A DNA stretch of 64,000 bases. Origin: Flaccisagitta enflata (lineage: Eukaryota; Chaetognatha; Sagittoidea; Aphragmophora). The DNA lies in contig OZ231126.1 in NCBI GenBank assembly GCA_965153355.1, positions 13,578,001-13,642,000 on the forward strand. Reading direction: 5' to 3'. Of the stretch, positions 22,313 through 34,461 are shown in pieces. Position 1 is the first letter of the stretch. Every line of letters starts with the position of its first letter. The position numbers and the translations under genes are program-made. Below the pieces are notes generated by a model that saw nothing but the letters and a program-made list of their open reading frames with translations, did not search any database and had not been told where the DNA came from.

Positions 22313-23000
22313 AAGAAAAAAGTGTATCGTCGTAGTCCTAAAGTATATCTTTATCTGCAAAAACATAGAAAGAATACTCCTTGACCTTGTTGACATAGTA
22401 CTAAAATGGAAATTGACTTAACTCTTCAATTAAGATTTTATTTCACCGGACAGATGAGGTGTTTTTTAAATGCTTTTGAAGTATCCATTAATCTGCATTT
22501 TTCCAGATTTACTTATGATCTCAGTAGAAGACACTTTTAATCACCTTGATAGCGGGCAATTCCTTCCCACGTTGGGTTATAAGGGATGGTATGGAACGGC
22601 TATGCTTGATGAGTGATTTCCTATGTTTTCCCTTCTTAGGTTGTTTGACCCTGAATTGTTGCGTCAAACTACCACATGAGAAGACTGATTTGTGACTTTG
22701 ATGTCACACAGCAAAAGTACACTTTTTGACCTTTGTTAAATTTCTTGCCTTCTTGCCTTCTTGCCTTCTTGCCTTCTTGCCATGATACATCCAGCGACCG
22801 ATTGGGGAGCTACTTGGATTGCATGTGGCCATTGACAGGTAACGAAATAAGCAAGTAACAAATTGAGTGAAGAGATAGCACTGAAAGTAGTGTTTGCCAC
22901 TCAATGTGTAGTCATTGAAAGCTACCGTCAAATGACATTCAAAAAATGGCCTGAAACAATTATATGCCTGCAAAGAAATGAATTGTAAGTTCCTTCATTC
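22313..23000. other. No gene; short 10-bp repeat
   Basis: Apart from five copies of CTTGCCTT-type 10-bp units at about 22742-22790, nothing is recognised. Confidence 0.45.
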
Positions 23001-23008
23001 ATGCAGAG

Positions 23009-23632
23009 TAGCCTGTACTGAAATGACTAAATCCAAAAAGATCAAATTTCTACGAGCAGTTCATGTTTTGGAGCTGTCATTTTAAGCTTTAAAAGTTTAC
23101 GTCTTGGTTGCCGCGCCTTACCTTGAATTGTGCTTAGGTCAATAGAAAACTAAAAATTTCAAATTGCTCAAATCAAATTTTTGACAGCAGATTTGAATTC
23201 TGCTTGAAAAACTGTCTGTTGAAAGTGCTTTACGGTTTCCAAAATTCCTTTGAGATCATTACCGAAATCCACACTAAAGATCCTTAAAAAAGGTAAGTTC
23301 AACAATTTACAAAGAAATTAAAAGGGGAGGTATGTTTCACGATGTTCGACAGCACTTTTGACAACCTTCTAATTGGAACAAAAAAAGAAAAACGCTTTCA
23401 ATTGACAGTTTTTTCTGCAGATTCCAAATCTGCAGACAGAATTGGAATTGGAGTATTTTGAAATTTTGGATTTTCTAATGGGGTAAGGATGATAGAAGGT
23501 AAGGCGCGGCCACCTAAAATTAGAATTTCAAAGCCAATATTGATTTCAATAGAATTATAGAAGCCAGTCCCACAACATGATCTGCTCATAGAATGTTAAT
23601 TTCATTGCTTTTTGTCATTTAGGTACAGGCTA
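23009..23632. mobile_element. Family E inverted-repeat transposon, copy 2
   Basis: A 624-bp copy of the element at 17485-18129 with the same ends, flanked by a perfect 8-bp duplication, ATGCAGAG (23001-23008 and 23633-23640). A family A element begins three bases after the right duplication. Confidence 0.93.
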
Positions 23633-23643
23633 ATGCAGAGTCG

Positions 23644-23917
23644 TTTTTAGTCGCATTCTACGCGGCACTACACCCCGCTTTGTCCGTCGGTCGGTCGGTC
23701 GGTCGGTCGGTTGGTCGGTCGGTCGGTCGGTCGGTCGGTCGGTTGGTTGGTTGGTCGGTCGGTCGATCGGTTGGTTGGTCGGTCGGTCCCCATTTTACTT
23801 TTTTTATGTTTTTGCGGTCTTTGGCCTCACTGCTCTTGCCCAAGTGCTTTAGTAACTCAAATACTGCCCCTGCCCACCCGCACGCGACTAAGGTAGCCGT
23901 GTATCCGGCCTTGTTTT
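23644..23917 (-). mobile_element. Family A Helentron-like element, second subfamily
   Basis: TTTTTAGTCGCATTCTACGCG, a GGTC/GGTT core of about 110 bp, TTGGCCTCACTGCTCTTGCCC, CCCGCACGCGACT and GTGTATCCGGCCTTGTTTT. Confidence 0.9.
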
Positions 23918-24082
23918 GGAGCAACAAGTCTCAAGCGTCATGAACCTTGCAAACACAGACCTGAATCCAGATAATATGACAAAATTTTTTGTTCTTTAAA
24001 TTCATTGTTTACGGTAAAAGTTTTATTGCTGCGATTCTTCGTAAACACAAGTAAATAAAGTTGCTTTTCTACTGTCTCTTCA

Positions 24083-24297
24083 TTTTCAGTCGCGTGCACG
24101 CGACGCTACAACCCGCTCTGTCCGTCGGTCCGTCGGTCCGTCAGTCGGTCCGTCAGTTAGTCCGTCACACTTAGCTTTTTCGGCGTTTACGGGCGGTTTT
24201 TGGCTTACTGCTCCTTCCCAACTACTTTTCTGGTCTATTTCATCACTGCCCCTGCCCACCCGCACGCGACTAGGATAGCCGTGTACCCGGCCTTGTT
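24083..24297 (-). mobile_element. Family A Helentron-like element, second subfamily
   Basis: The hairpin AGTCGCGTGCACGCGACG is almost a perfect palindrome. A GGTCCGTC core, the CGGCGTTTACGGGCGGTTTTT block shared with 13089-13301, CCCGCACGCGACT and the outer arm GTGTACCCGGCCTTGTT follow. Confidence 0.9.
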
Positions 24298-24779
24298 AAC
24301 CTTTTTTTACCTGTTCAGTGTACACGTGATGACTTGCTAGATCACTCAGTAATGAACCAGCTGTGATACGACAAAAGCCTTGACCGTTTTTTTAATGCCC
24401 CCCCCCCCTGTGACGTTCATTCCCCACTCATTTCTGTACTGGTCCACTCAAATCCTCACACTTCTACCGCGTCTCCTTCACACTTGAAGAGAGCTGAGAG
24501 AAAGAAAAGTCTTTTTTAAGGTGTTTTCTCTCCAAGTTTCGTTTTCACTGACCTCAGAACCATAAATTTTCATTCGGCCCGTGAAAAAAAAGGAGACAGA
24601 GAAGCAAGGCCAGGCACAGAGAGGAATAGCCACATAGATAGAAACGGGGAAGGAAGAGGTGGTGCGAGAGAAAGACCGTGATTTTAAGGACGAGGTTGCT
24701 TGTGAAAAAAATGTCGGGTAGTGTACAGGGTAGGATTAAGAAGTGATGATGTGGGAACAGTTTGGTGGGTGGAGTAGCT
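24298..24779. other. No gene recognised
   Basis: Mixed-composition sequence with a C9 run at about 24400 and purine-rich patches at 24585-24690. No feature called. Confidence 0.4.
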
Positions 24780-25021
24780 TTGTAGTCGTTTGCTAAGCGA
24801 TTCTATAAGAGGGTTTGTCCGTAGGAAAGTAGGTAGGTCCGTCCGTAACATGAACATTTGAAGGACGCGAAATCGGCAGGAATAGCGATTCCTAAGCATT
24901 ACTGCCCCTGCCCAGCCACATTAAAGCTCCGCCCACTCACATACTGCTCCTGTCCACTTGTATAACTGCACTTGCCCACCCGCAATTAACTACTTATTGA
25001 CCGTGTATCCGGCCTTGTTGT
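24780..25021 (-). mobile_element. Family A Helentron-like element, decayed
   Basis: GTAGTCGTTTGCTAAGCGATT (mutated hairpin), a short GTCC core, three CTGCCCCTGCCCA-like blocks and the intact outer arm GTGTATCCGGCCTTGTT. Confidence 0.7.
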
Positions 25022-25593
25022 TAACCAGAACGGCGTTGTAAATAGATATCGGGTGATGCAAGAGTACCGGCTGTAATTTGTTAACTCTTCAGTCGTTAGG
25101 ACACTTGGCAAATGTTCAGAGAGTATCACATAATAAGATTTGAATCAATGTCTAATGAACGGTGAAACCAGCTGCAAGTTATAGACGGATTTCTGCATGT
25201 GCTCATCTTTTTCAACATCGAAGGGGCTTGAGGGGAATTTCAAAGCAAGAGGGGTTGCTTTTCTCAGACAGGGGGGGGGGGACAAACACATTTGGAATAT
25301 CTATCGTTTTAAGCGAAAAAAAAAGTCAAAGGCTCTCATACTTATGATAACATGTTGAGAGAGAGAAAGAGAGAAAAAGTCGTAAAAAATGTTGAGATAA
25401 AGCGCAAACAAAAGAAAATTCGTGGGACGATTAAAAGAAAAAGAAAGAAAGGTAAAAACGAGTAAACAGGGAAAAAGAAGTAAGGAGGAAAGGAAAATAG
25501 AAAGAAACTAAAAACAGAGAGAAAATTCGATGTGGAAAAGATGAGGACAGGGATTTCACTTTGGGGACGAGCAAATGGCCCGTGCTCGGGACA

Positions 25594-25636
<43 letters not shown>

Positions 25637-26055
25637 GGATACTCCGAGAAAATTACGAGCAAAAAAATGGGCAAGCAGACGTACAGACAAAATAGGCCTA
25701 GATGAATTCATTCATAATTGTACATGCACTCATACATGCAGATTGTAACAGAAAGCCAGTCAGTTGCTTAAAATAGAAATGGGGCAGGGGCAGAAAAACG
25801 CATTGCCAGACAATTCAGCTTGAGCGTGACGGACCCAGAGACAGAAAAACTGACGGGGGCGGACAAAGCCTCCGCAATTTAGAAACATCACAAGGTCATT
25901 AGACCTAAGTCCGGTGCGTCAGCATTTTCAAAAAAGTCAAGCAGACAGACGGACAAACAATTTTTTTTTCAAAAAGACATTCAAAATGGCCATTCATTCC
26001 ACAAAAATTCTTTTCTACCATTCAAAGACATTAAATAGCCTTTGAAACAGTTTTG
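25022..26055. other. No gene; purine-rich repeats
   Basis: Purine-rich GA/GAAA sequence at about 25350-25535 and (GA)n at 25600-25634. A decayed family A-like fragment (GGGGCAGGGGCAG ... ACAAAGCCTCC) lies at about 25780-25875. Confidence 0.5.
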
Positions 26056-26144
26056 AGACGGACCGATGGATCGACCGACCGACGGACCGACCGACGGACC
26101 GACCGAAAAGGGGCTTGTAGATTCGCGTAGCACGCGATTAAAAA
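26056..26144 (+). mobile_element. Family A Helentron-like element, 5'-truncated
   Basis: Only the GACC core and the hairpin end remain: GCTTGTAGATTCGCG followed by TTCGCGTAGCACGCGATT and AAAAA. Confidence 0.75.
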
Positions 26145-26279
26145 GGCACACCTTAAAAGCGGATAGAGGAAAGGCGGACAGAGCAATCAAATCAGGAGTA
26201 ACTATTACTCTGACTCCGTCTCCAGACTTCCCTTACTTATCAATGGTCTCCTTGGACACTCACTATGTCTCTGACGATG

Positions 26280-26283
26280 ATAG

Positions 26284-26335
<52 letters not shown>

Positions 26336-26458
26336 CCAATCAGACGTACAGAGAGAGAGAGAGAGAAGAGAGAGAGAAGAGAAGAAAGAGAAAGAAGAAG
26401 AAAAGAAAGAAAGAAGAAAGAAAGAAAGAAAGAAGAGAGAAGAAGAAGAAGAGAAGGA

Positions 26459-26494
<36 letters not shown>

Positions 26495-26498
26495 AAAA

Positions 26499-26550
<52 letters not shown>

Positions 26551-26590
26551 GAGAAGAGGAAGAAAGAAAGAAAGAGAGAGAGAGTTGGCC
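26280..26590. repeat. Compound (GA)n, (CAGA)n and (GAAA)n microsatellite
   Basis: GA runs, a short CAGA patch and a long GAAA array, purine on the plus strand throughout. Overlapping open frames are low-complexity artefacts. Confidence 0.95.
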
Positions 26591-26741
26591 AAGGTGGTCC
26601 TGTGAAACTTTGGGTCTAAATTGTCTTGGAGATAAGACAAGCAACAACTTTGCAGCATCTTAGGAGGCACAACAAACGAAAGGGACAGTCTGAATAATAA
26701 CAACACCGAGAACGACGACGACGACGATGGCGACGCGAAAG

Positions 26742-26742
<1 letters not shown>

Positions 26743-26798
<56 letters not shown>
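26743..26798. repeat. (GA)n microsatellite
   Basis: About 27 GA units. Confidence 0.95.
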
Positions 26799-26800
<2 letters not shown>

Positions 26801-26879
26801 TATCTCGCGAGTTGGACCATTTGTTTTCTCCAGGTGGCGTTTTTGTGTTTCGGCGACGACCAAATCTACGAAATCTGCG

Positions 26880-27170
26880 CGTGGCCAAAATTGTTGTGGG
26901 CAAATTGTTGTGGGCAAAATTGTTGTGGGCAAAGTTGTCGTGGGCAAAGTTGTTGTGGGCAAAATTGTCGTGGACAAAATTGTTGTGGGCAAAATTGTTG
27001 TGGGCAAAGTTGTTGTGACCAAAATTGTTGTAGGCAAAATTGTTGTGGGCAAAATTGTTGTGGGTAGAACTGTTCTGTGCGATGATTGTTGTGGGCAAAA
27101 CTGCAGTGGGCAAATGTTGCCGTGGACGATGACTTTTGTGGACAATAATGATTGTTGTTATCAATGTTGT
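26880..27170. repeat. 15-bp minisatellite (TTGTTGTGGGCAAAA)
   Basis: About 17 copies. The period is a multiple of three, so several frames stay open and mimic a Cys-Gly-Gln repeat protein. There is no start context, splice signal or homology. Confidence 0.9.
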
Positions 27171-27312
27171 GACCGATTAATGTTGTTGCGGATCCTGCCT
27201 CCCTCTTTTTCTTTCGTTTCGGTCGGTTGCTCTGTCCATTGGTCCGTCCGCTACAATATTTTCTCCCTTGGTTACTTGTTTCTTCTAGTGGCAACAACAA
27301 TAATAAGCTCAA

Positions 27313-27519
27313 TACAGGGCATAAGTCGCGGACGGTTGGGCAGGGGCAGTGCTGCAGTACTACAAAAGTACGGTAGTACATTTTTTCACACCCACAAATC
27401 TAGCAATGACCTAAAAAACTATCAACCAGAGAAAAAAGATGGTATTTCAAAAATGTTTCAAACAGACGAACCGAACGACCGAAAAAGAAAGGTGTAGAGT
27501 CGCGTGTCCGTTACAAAAA
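27313..27519 (+). mobile_element. Family A Helentron-like element
   Basis: The outer arm is decayed. AAGTCGCGGACGGTTGGGCAG, a poorly kept core, GGTGTAGAGTCGCGTGTCCG and a mutated terminal arm (TTAC) follow. Confidence 0.75.
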
Positions 27520-27597
27520 CAGCAAGATTCGGTCTGTATTAATCTTTATCCTGTTTTCTTTGCATTCTGTTCTATTTTGTAAAAAGATTATTGCTCA

Positions 27598-27744
27598 GCA
27601 AGGCCAGATACACGGACCCCCAGTAGCGAACGGGTGAGCAGGGGCAGTATAGTGAATAATAAGTTACGGACCAACGGACAGACCAACCAACGAACCAACG
27701 GACCGACTCAGCAAGGTATAGAGTTGCCACTCCATGACTAAAAA
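27598..27744 (+). mobile_element. Family A Helentron-like element
   Basis: CAAGGCCAGATACACGGAC, AGTAGCGAACGGGTGAGCAG, an ACCA/ACGG core, GGTATAGAGTTGCC and ATGACT with AAAAA. All blocks are present, but the hairpin is mutated. Confidence 0.8.
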
Positions 27745-27790
27745 CCATTGCGTCACTTGCGGTCAATACTGTGTACTAGTTATTGCAATA

Positions 27791-28194
27791 CTACGCGAAT
27801 AAAAAAAAAAGCCGCACCCTTTTTTAGCTGAATAGAAGAGACACAAAAAATAATTAAATTTTTTTTTCAACTGATTTTAATGATTTTCGAATTTTCTTTC
27901 ATTCTAGACTAACTGTCTGTATCTCAAACCGTCTAGGAGATAGAGCTTGCCAAAGTGAACTTCTCTTTTGCAAAAATGCAAAAATGCAAAAATAGGATTG
28001 CAAAATTGAAAATGTCAATGTTTTCACTCTTTTTTATGCCATTTCTAAACGAATAAAGCTAGAAATACCAGATTGGAGCCAAATGAAAGATCTCTTTAAG
28101 ATCTTCAAAATAGTCTAGGATTTTGTTTAATTATTTTGAAATTTAGTATGATAAATTGTCATTTAAAAGTGCGACTTTTTTTTTATTCGCGTAA
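27791..28194. mobile_element. MITE with TACGCGAATAAAAA ends and TA duplication
   Basis: Inverted ends of about 26 bp: CTACGCGAATAAAAAAAAAA then GCCGCAC on the left, GTGCGACTTTTTTTTTATTC then GCGTAA on the right. TA is at 27789-27790 and 28195-28196. The 350-bp interior is AT-rich and non-coding. Confidence 0.75.
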
Positions 28195-28239
28195 TAGATT
28201 TCAAAACATCCTTCCTTGATTTCATTTTGATTTGCCTTG

Positions 28240-28530
28240 TTGATTGATGATTTTGTTACTTGGCGTCACTATAGGGTCCAATTCATCGCCGTCTTTTCTG
28301 TTGTCCACATGCCTGTTGTCCTTTTGTCTATTGTCCTTTTCCCTGTTGTCCTTCTGTCTGTTGTCCTTTTGTCTGTTGTCATTTTGTTTGGTTTCCTTGA
28401 TTGATCAATCTACCACTGAAAGGTACAATACATTGTCACCGAGAAATAGAATTCCTTTCCGGTTGTCCTTTTGTCTGCTACCCTTTAGTATGTTGTCATT
28501 TTGTTTGGCGCCGTCGATTGATCATTGTCC
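28240..28530. repeat. CTGTTGTCCTTTTGT minisatellite, irregular
   Basis: About ten imperfect 15-18-bp units with a unique insertion in the middle. Confidence 0.7.
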
Positions 28531-28767
28531 ATGTGTCACTTGGAGTCGCTACTGGGTGTATATTATCGCCGGTGAGCGCGTGCGCAGATTCGGCCTGTGA
28601 AATGTTGCGCGATGTCGCTCCTCTCGTTGAATGCCAGCCTTCATACTCATCAGTAGACAGACGCCGAAAAAATGTGGTGGCGGAAGGGTAGGAGGGGAAA
28701 AGAGCGTTTGTTTTTCAATGAAATCTACGCGCACGTACGTGTGGGAGGTCTATCCCCTGTTTATTTT

Positions 28768-29035
28768 TCTTCTTCTTCTTCCTTTGCTTCTTCTTCTTCT
28801 TCTTCTTTTGCTTCTTCTTCTTCTTCTTCTTCTTCTTCTTCTTCTTCTTCTTCTTCTTCTTCTTCTTCTTCTTCTTCTTCTTCTTCTTCTTCTTCTTCTT
28901 TTTCTTCTTCTTCTTCTTCTTCTTCTTCTTCTTCTTCTTCTTCTTCTTCTTCTTCTTCTTCTTCTTCTTCTTCTTCTTCTTCTTCTTCTTCTTTTTCTTC
29001 TTCTTCTTCTTCTCCTATTCTTCTTCTTCTCCTTT
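28768..29035. repeat. (CTT)n microsatellite
   Basis: A long, nearly pure CTT array that runs directly into the 3' end of a family C element. Confidence 0.96.
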
Positions 29036-29660
29036 TTGGGCAGCGGCCCCAAAGGGGCCGATGACCTCTGCTTTCACACATAGGGGAAATTTCTGCTTCT
29101 TCTCCTTCTTCTCTAAACGTCCCCCCCGTTTCAAGGCTCAAACCCCAGCCTTGAGGCTCAAATCACAGCCTCAAGGCTCAAATTCCAGCCTTGAGGCTGA
29201 AATTCCATCTTCGAGACTCAAATTCCAGCCTCTAGGCTGAAATTCCAGCTTCAAGGCCTAAATAACAATCTCAAGACTCAAATTCCAGCCTTGAGGCTCA
29301 ATTTCCAGCCTCAAGGCTCAAACTCCAACATCTAAGCTCAAATCTCAGCCTTGAGGCTTGAAACCAGCCTTGAGGCTCAAATCCCAGCCTTGAGGCTCAA
29401 ATCCCAGCCTTGAGGCTCAACTTCCAGCCTTGAGGCTCAAATCCTAGTCTAGAGACTCAAATCCCAGCCTTGAGGCTCAAATCCCAACCTTGAGGCTCCA
29501 ATCCTAGCTTTGAGGCTCAAATCCCAGCTTCGAGGCTCAAATCCTTGCAGCAAGGCTCAAATTCCAGCCTTTAGCTTCAAGACTAAACTGAGCATAGGTT
29601 ATCGGTCCCTCACATACACCAACACAGGGGCAACGGGTACCGCTGACCATCTAACGCTTT
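29036..29660 (-). mobile_element. Family C element with 20-bp minisatellite core
   Basis: In reverse orientation it begins TTTTTGGGCAGCGGCCCC with the hairpin CGGCCCCAAAGGGGCCG. The core is about 20 copies of a CAAATCCCAGCCTTGAGGCT unit (29120-29585). It ends with the outer arm GGGTACCGCTGACCATCTAA (about 29636-29655), the reverse complement of the arm at 47110-47130. Confidence 0.8.
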
Positions 29661-30340
29661 TGCGACTATTCTGCTTCTGCTTCTGCTTCTTCTTCTTCTT
29701 CCTCTACTTCCTCTCCTTTATTCTCTTTTTCTTCTTCTTCTTGTTTTTCTTCTCTTCTTTTCTTATACGTTTTCCCATTACTACATTAGTAAGTTTAGTA
29801 GCTAGCTTTTACTTAAAACTGAGTATTATTAACCACAATAGTATTGAAATGCATAAAAGTCCACAACGAAACCATGCGATAATGTTACCACAATAACGCA
29901 TAAATACAGAGGGCGAGTTTCAGAGGGAAAGACAATGGGAGGATGCGAATTAAAGGGACTGTGGAGCTCTAGAAGAAAAGTGTGTGTGGGGGGGGGGAAG
30001 GGGAAGGAGGGGGAGGGGGAGGGGGGACGGGGGAGGAGGGGTGGAATTTACCTAGACGCATCTCGTTTCCTCTTATCGGCACTAAATATCCTCTCTCTCT
30101 CGGAAGCGAAGCGTAAGCGGTCGGTCGGAAGGTTGTGAGGAGGAGAAGGAGGAAGAGGAGGAGGAGGAGGAGAAAGAGGATGTTACGTGGAAGCGGGACC
30201 ATTTATTGCCACTGAATGCCAACTTCATCTTGAGATGATGTTCTTTATTATTGTCGTTTATTGTGTTTGTCATTGTGCCCAATGTCCAGCAGCCGAATGC
30301 GCACAAAACACGTCGCCGGACGCAGAGAAGAAAGAAAAGA
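29661..30340. other. No gene; CTT-rich and G-rich low-complexity sequence
   Basis: A CTT-rich patch at 29670-29770, a G-rich patch at 29985-30040 and GGA-type repeats at 30135-30180. No exon recognised. Confidence 0.5.
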
Positions 30341-30530
30341 AACAAGGCCAGATACACGGCTACCGAAGTCGCGTGCGGCTGGGCAGGGGCCATATTTGAG
30401 GTCACCAGACCATTTGGGCAGGAGCAGGGAGGTCAAAGTAAAAAAATCATAAAAAAAAGTAAAGTGTGACCGACGGACCAACCGACCGACTGACAAAGCA
30501 GGTTGTAGAGTCGTGTGCACGCGACTAGAA
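30341..30530 (+). mobile_element. Family A Helentron-like element, second subfamily
   Basis: AACAAGGCCAGATACACGGC, AAGTCGCGTGCGGCTGGGCAG, TTTGAGGTCACCAGACC, a short ACCG core and the end AGTCGTGTGCACGCGACT then AGAAA. A family B element begins immediately, sharing the A run. Confidence 0.9.
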
Positions 30531-30860
30531 ACAAGCTCGACCAGGCAACGATGCGTCCGGGCTGTGTCTCAGCGTGTATTGATCATGTGACATATGTATG
30601 GGAGAGACAGATGGACAAACAGACGGGTGAAAAGACTCTCAAAAGATGTTGGTTGATCATTTGTGTCAGTGTAGGATCACACTGTGGCCAAAAATAGCCA
30701 AGAAACGCGGTTTTTGCACAGGCGTAACGGACCGACGGACTGACGGACCGACGGACCGACGGACCGACGGACCGACGGACCGACGGACCGACGGACCGAC
30801 GGACCGACGGACGGACAGACCCTCTCGTAGAGAAGCATACCTGACGGACGCATCTTAAAA
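30529..30860 (+). mobile_element. Family B Helentron-like element, copy 1
   Basis: Starts AACAAGCTCGACCAGGCAAC with the subterminal GATGCGTCCGGGCTG. It then has a 170-bp unique part (AAACGCGGTTTTTGCACAGG), an ACGG/ACCG core and the end CCTGACGGACGCATCTTAAAA. Terminal CGGACGCATC is the inverse of subterminal GATGCGTCCG. About 80% like the copy at 54851-55183 by eye. Confidence 0.88.
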
Positions 30861-31075
30861 GAAAAAGATAAGAAAAAGAGGGAAGAAGAAAAAAAGGATA
30901 GATGGAAAGAAGAACAGGAGGAAAGAAGGAAAGACGGAAAGACGGAAAGAAAAAAAGAAGGAAAGCAGAAAGAAGAAAGAATGAAACAAGGAAAGAAAGA
31001 AGAAGAAGAAAAGAAGGAAAAGAAAGAAAGAGGGAAACAGGGAAAAGTAGAAAAGAGAAGGTACACAAACATGTA
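30861..31075. repeat. Purine-rich GAAA/GGAAA tract
   Basis: An imperfect GAAAGAAGGAAA-type repeat, purine on the plus strand. Confidence 0.85.
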
Positions 31076-31125
31076 AAGATATAAGGATTTTCTCGCATAA
31101 TCGATCAGGTGACTTCAGAAACTTT

Positions 31126-31442
31126 GTTTCGTTCGTTCGTTCGTTTGTTCGTTCGTTCGTTCGTTCGTTCGTTCGTTCGTTCGTACGTTTGTTCGTTCGT
31201 TCGTTCGTTCGTTCGTTCGTTCGTTCGTTCGTTCGTTCGTTCGTTCGTTCGTTCGTTCGTTCATTCATTCATTCATTCATTCGTTCATTCATTCATTCAT
31301 TCATTCATTCATTCATTCGTTCGTTCGTTCGTTCGTTCGTTCGTTTGTTTGTTTGTTCGTTCGTTCGTTTGTTCGTTCGTTCGTTCGTTCGTTCGTTCGT
31401 TCGTTCGTTCGTTCGTTCGTTCGTTCGTTCGTTCGTTCGTAC
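31126..31442. repeat. (GTTC)n/(ATTC)n microsatellite
   Basis: Over 300 bp of GTTC units with an internal ATTC block at about 31260-31318 and a few GTTT units. The sharp internal switch suggests successive expansions. Confidence 0.97.
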
Positions 31443-31714
31443 TCAACTCATCAGAACGCTTTGAAACCGTAAGTAAATTCAAGGCGTTATATTTTGATTG
31501 TGTGCTCATTACTTCAATGCTCCTCCCTCTTCAGCGCTCACTTTGTTACCTCCTTCCTGTACAAGTTTGAAGATTGCATCATTTCTCAACACTGCAAACA
31601 CGCTCATATTCGGCCTCGCGCGTCGCTAAACCGCATCTTTAGAGCCGGACGCTTGCGAGAGCAGTATAGTTCTCAGGAAAAGATATTTATTGGTGTCAAT
31701 GCCAATGTCAGACT

Positions 31715-32550
<836 letters not shown>

Positions 32551-33225
32551 TCAGGTGCTTCGTGAGAGTCGTGAGACTAAGGCAAGTGGTGGATAGTGAT
32601 GGGGATGGTGGTTAATCCATGAGAGATGGTGGCAATAGGAAGGGGGAGGGGTGGATCAAACAACTGAATAGTTGTTTGATGAGACAGTGGCAAGTGCAGG
32701 TGTTGATGGAGTCACATGAAGGTTCAATTCATTGACTGTTGCAAAATTGTTTGGCAGCAAAGGGAGGGAGGCAAAGACAGACGTTGATGAGCGATGGTGG
32801 TAGTCGGTGGTGGTACCGTGATACTCAGTGATAGTGGAGAGGAAGGCGGTTGCTGGGCTGGTGGTGGCGTAAGGAATAACTCAGGTGCTTGATGAGGCGT
32901 CGGCGGATGTTGATGGGTGATGGTGTAGGCGGGTGATGCGAGTAATGTGGCAAAGGGCAGAGGGGGAAGGAAGTGAGTGATGGTGATGGTGGCAAAGGGC
33001 AGAGGGGGAAGGAAGCGAGTGATGGTGGCAGATAGGGGGGGGGCGAGGGTGGGATGGGCTATGGACAGTGTTGGCGATGGCAATGATTCAGGTGCTTTAA
33101 AAGGCAGTGGCCGGTGTTAGTGGGTGATGATATTGATGGGTGGGGGTTTCGAGTGAAAGTGGCAAAGGGGGAGGGGGGAGGCGGGTAGGGCGGGGTGGCG
33201 GTAGCAATAATTCAGGTGGCGTGAC
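32551..33225. repeat. Diverged long-unit G-rich repeat
   Basis: TTCAGGTGCTT blocks at about 32551, 32880, 33088 and 33210, each followed by TGATGGGTGATGG-like sequence. An internal direct repeat contains GCAAAGGGCAGAGGGGGAAG (about 32950 and 32992). Confidence 0.65.
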
Positions 33226-33409
33226 TTAAGATTAAATCGTTGCCGTGTCCCAAGCCGCTCGTCTTCATCTTATTTCTTCTTTCTTTTTCTTTTCTATTCT
33301 TAATTTTCTTATTTCTTTTTCTCGTTTGTCCGCCCATCTGTTCGTCTGTTCTTTCGTTTCTTGGTTCGTCTGTTGCTGTTTGTTCCGCCGCAAGTTTTTG
33401 TTCGTTCGT

Positions 33410-33835
<426 letters not shown>

Positions 33836-34130
33836 CTATTTTCCTCCCGTCCATTTTGGCTATTACTTATCTCATAACGGCATCCTCGGCCTTGCCGGCT
33901 CTATTCCGGCTCTTCTCCGGCTCGATCTGGCATTCAGGTTCTTCACGTCGGCGGATCTTGCGGCAATTTTACCGGACTGCCGGTATATTCTTCCCTTCCT
34001 TTGCTTTTCCTTTCCCATTTCCGGCAGTCGGCGTCTCTTTCCGGCGTCTCTTTCCGGCGTCTCTTTCCGGCGAAATATCGGCTGTTGCATCGCGGAAGAC
34101 GAGGACTGATTGCGTAACTTCGTCGACTAA
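33836..34130. other. CCGGC-rich short repeats
   Basis: Three copies of GGCGTCTCTTTCC at about 34028-34072, and GCCGGCTC-like motifs around 33893-33925. No gene recognised. Confidence 0.5.
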
Positions 34131-34179
34131 ATGACGGCTTCTATTTCTTTTTCTTTCTTTTCCTCTTCTCCATCTGCAA

Positions 34180-34455
34180 CTCCGCGACTTCTTTTTTTCT
34201 TTTTTTTTCCTTTTCTTTTTCTTTTTCTTTTTCTTTTCTTTTTCAACTCCACGACTTCTTCTGTTTCTGTTTTTCTTTTTCTTTTTCTTTTTCTTTTTCT
34301 TTTTCTTTTTCTTTTTCTTTTTCTTTTTCTTTTTCTTTTTCTTTTTTTCTTTTCCTTTTTCTTTTTCAACTCCACGACTTCTTCTTCTTTTTCCTTTTCC
34401 TCTTCTTTTTCTTTTTCTTTTTCTTTTTCTTTTTCTTTTTCTTTTTCTTTTACTT
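34180..34455. repeat. (CTTTTT)n hexanucleotide repeat
   Basis: CTTTTT arrays interrupted three times by CAACTCCACGACTTCTT, so the array also has a longer period. It runs into a family C end. Confidence 0.93.
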
Positions 34456-34461
34456 TTACTT

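Noticed and set aside
26727-27497. 256-codon frame with Val-Gly-Lys-Ile-Val repeats
   Set aside because: Produced by a 15-bp minisatellite, whose period is a multiple of three. No homology, and it runs into a family A element.
32724-33083. Minus-strand Pro/Thr-rich frame of 119 codons
   Set aside because: Lies in a G-rich diverged repeat; composition explains the frame.
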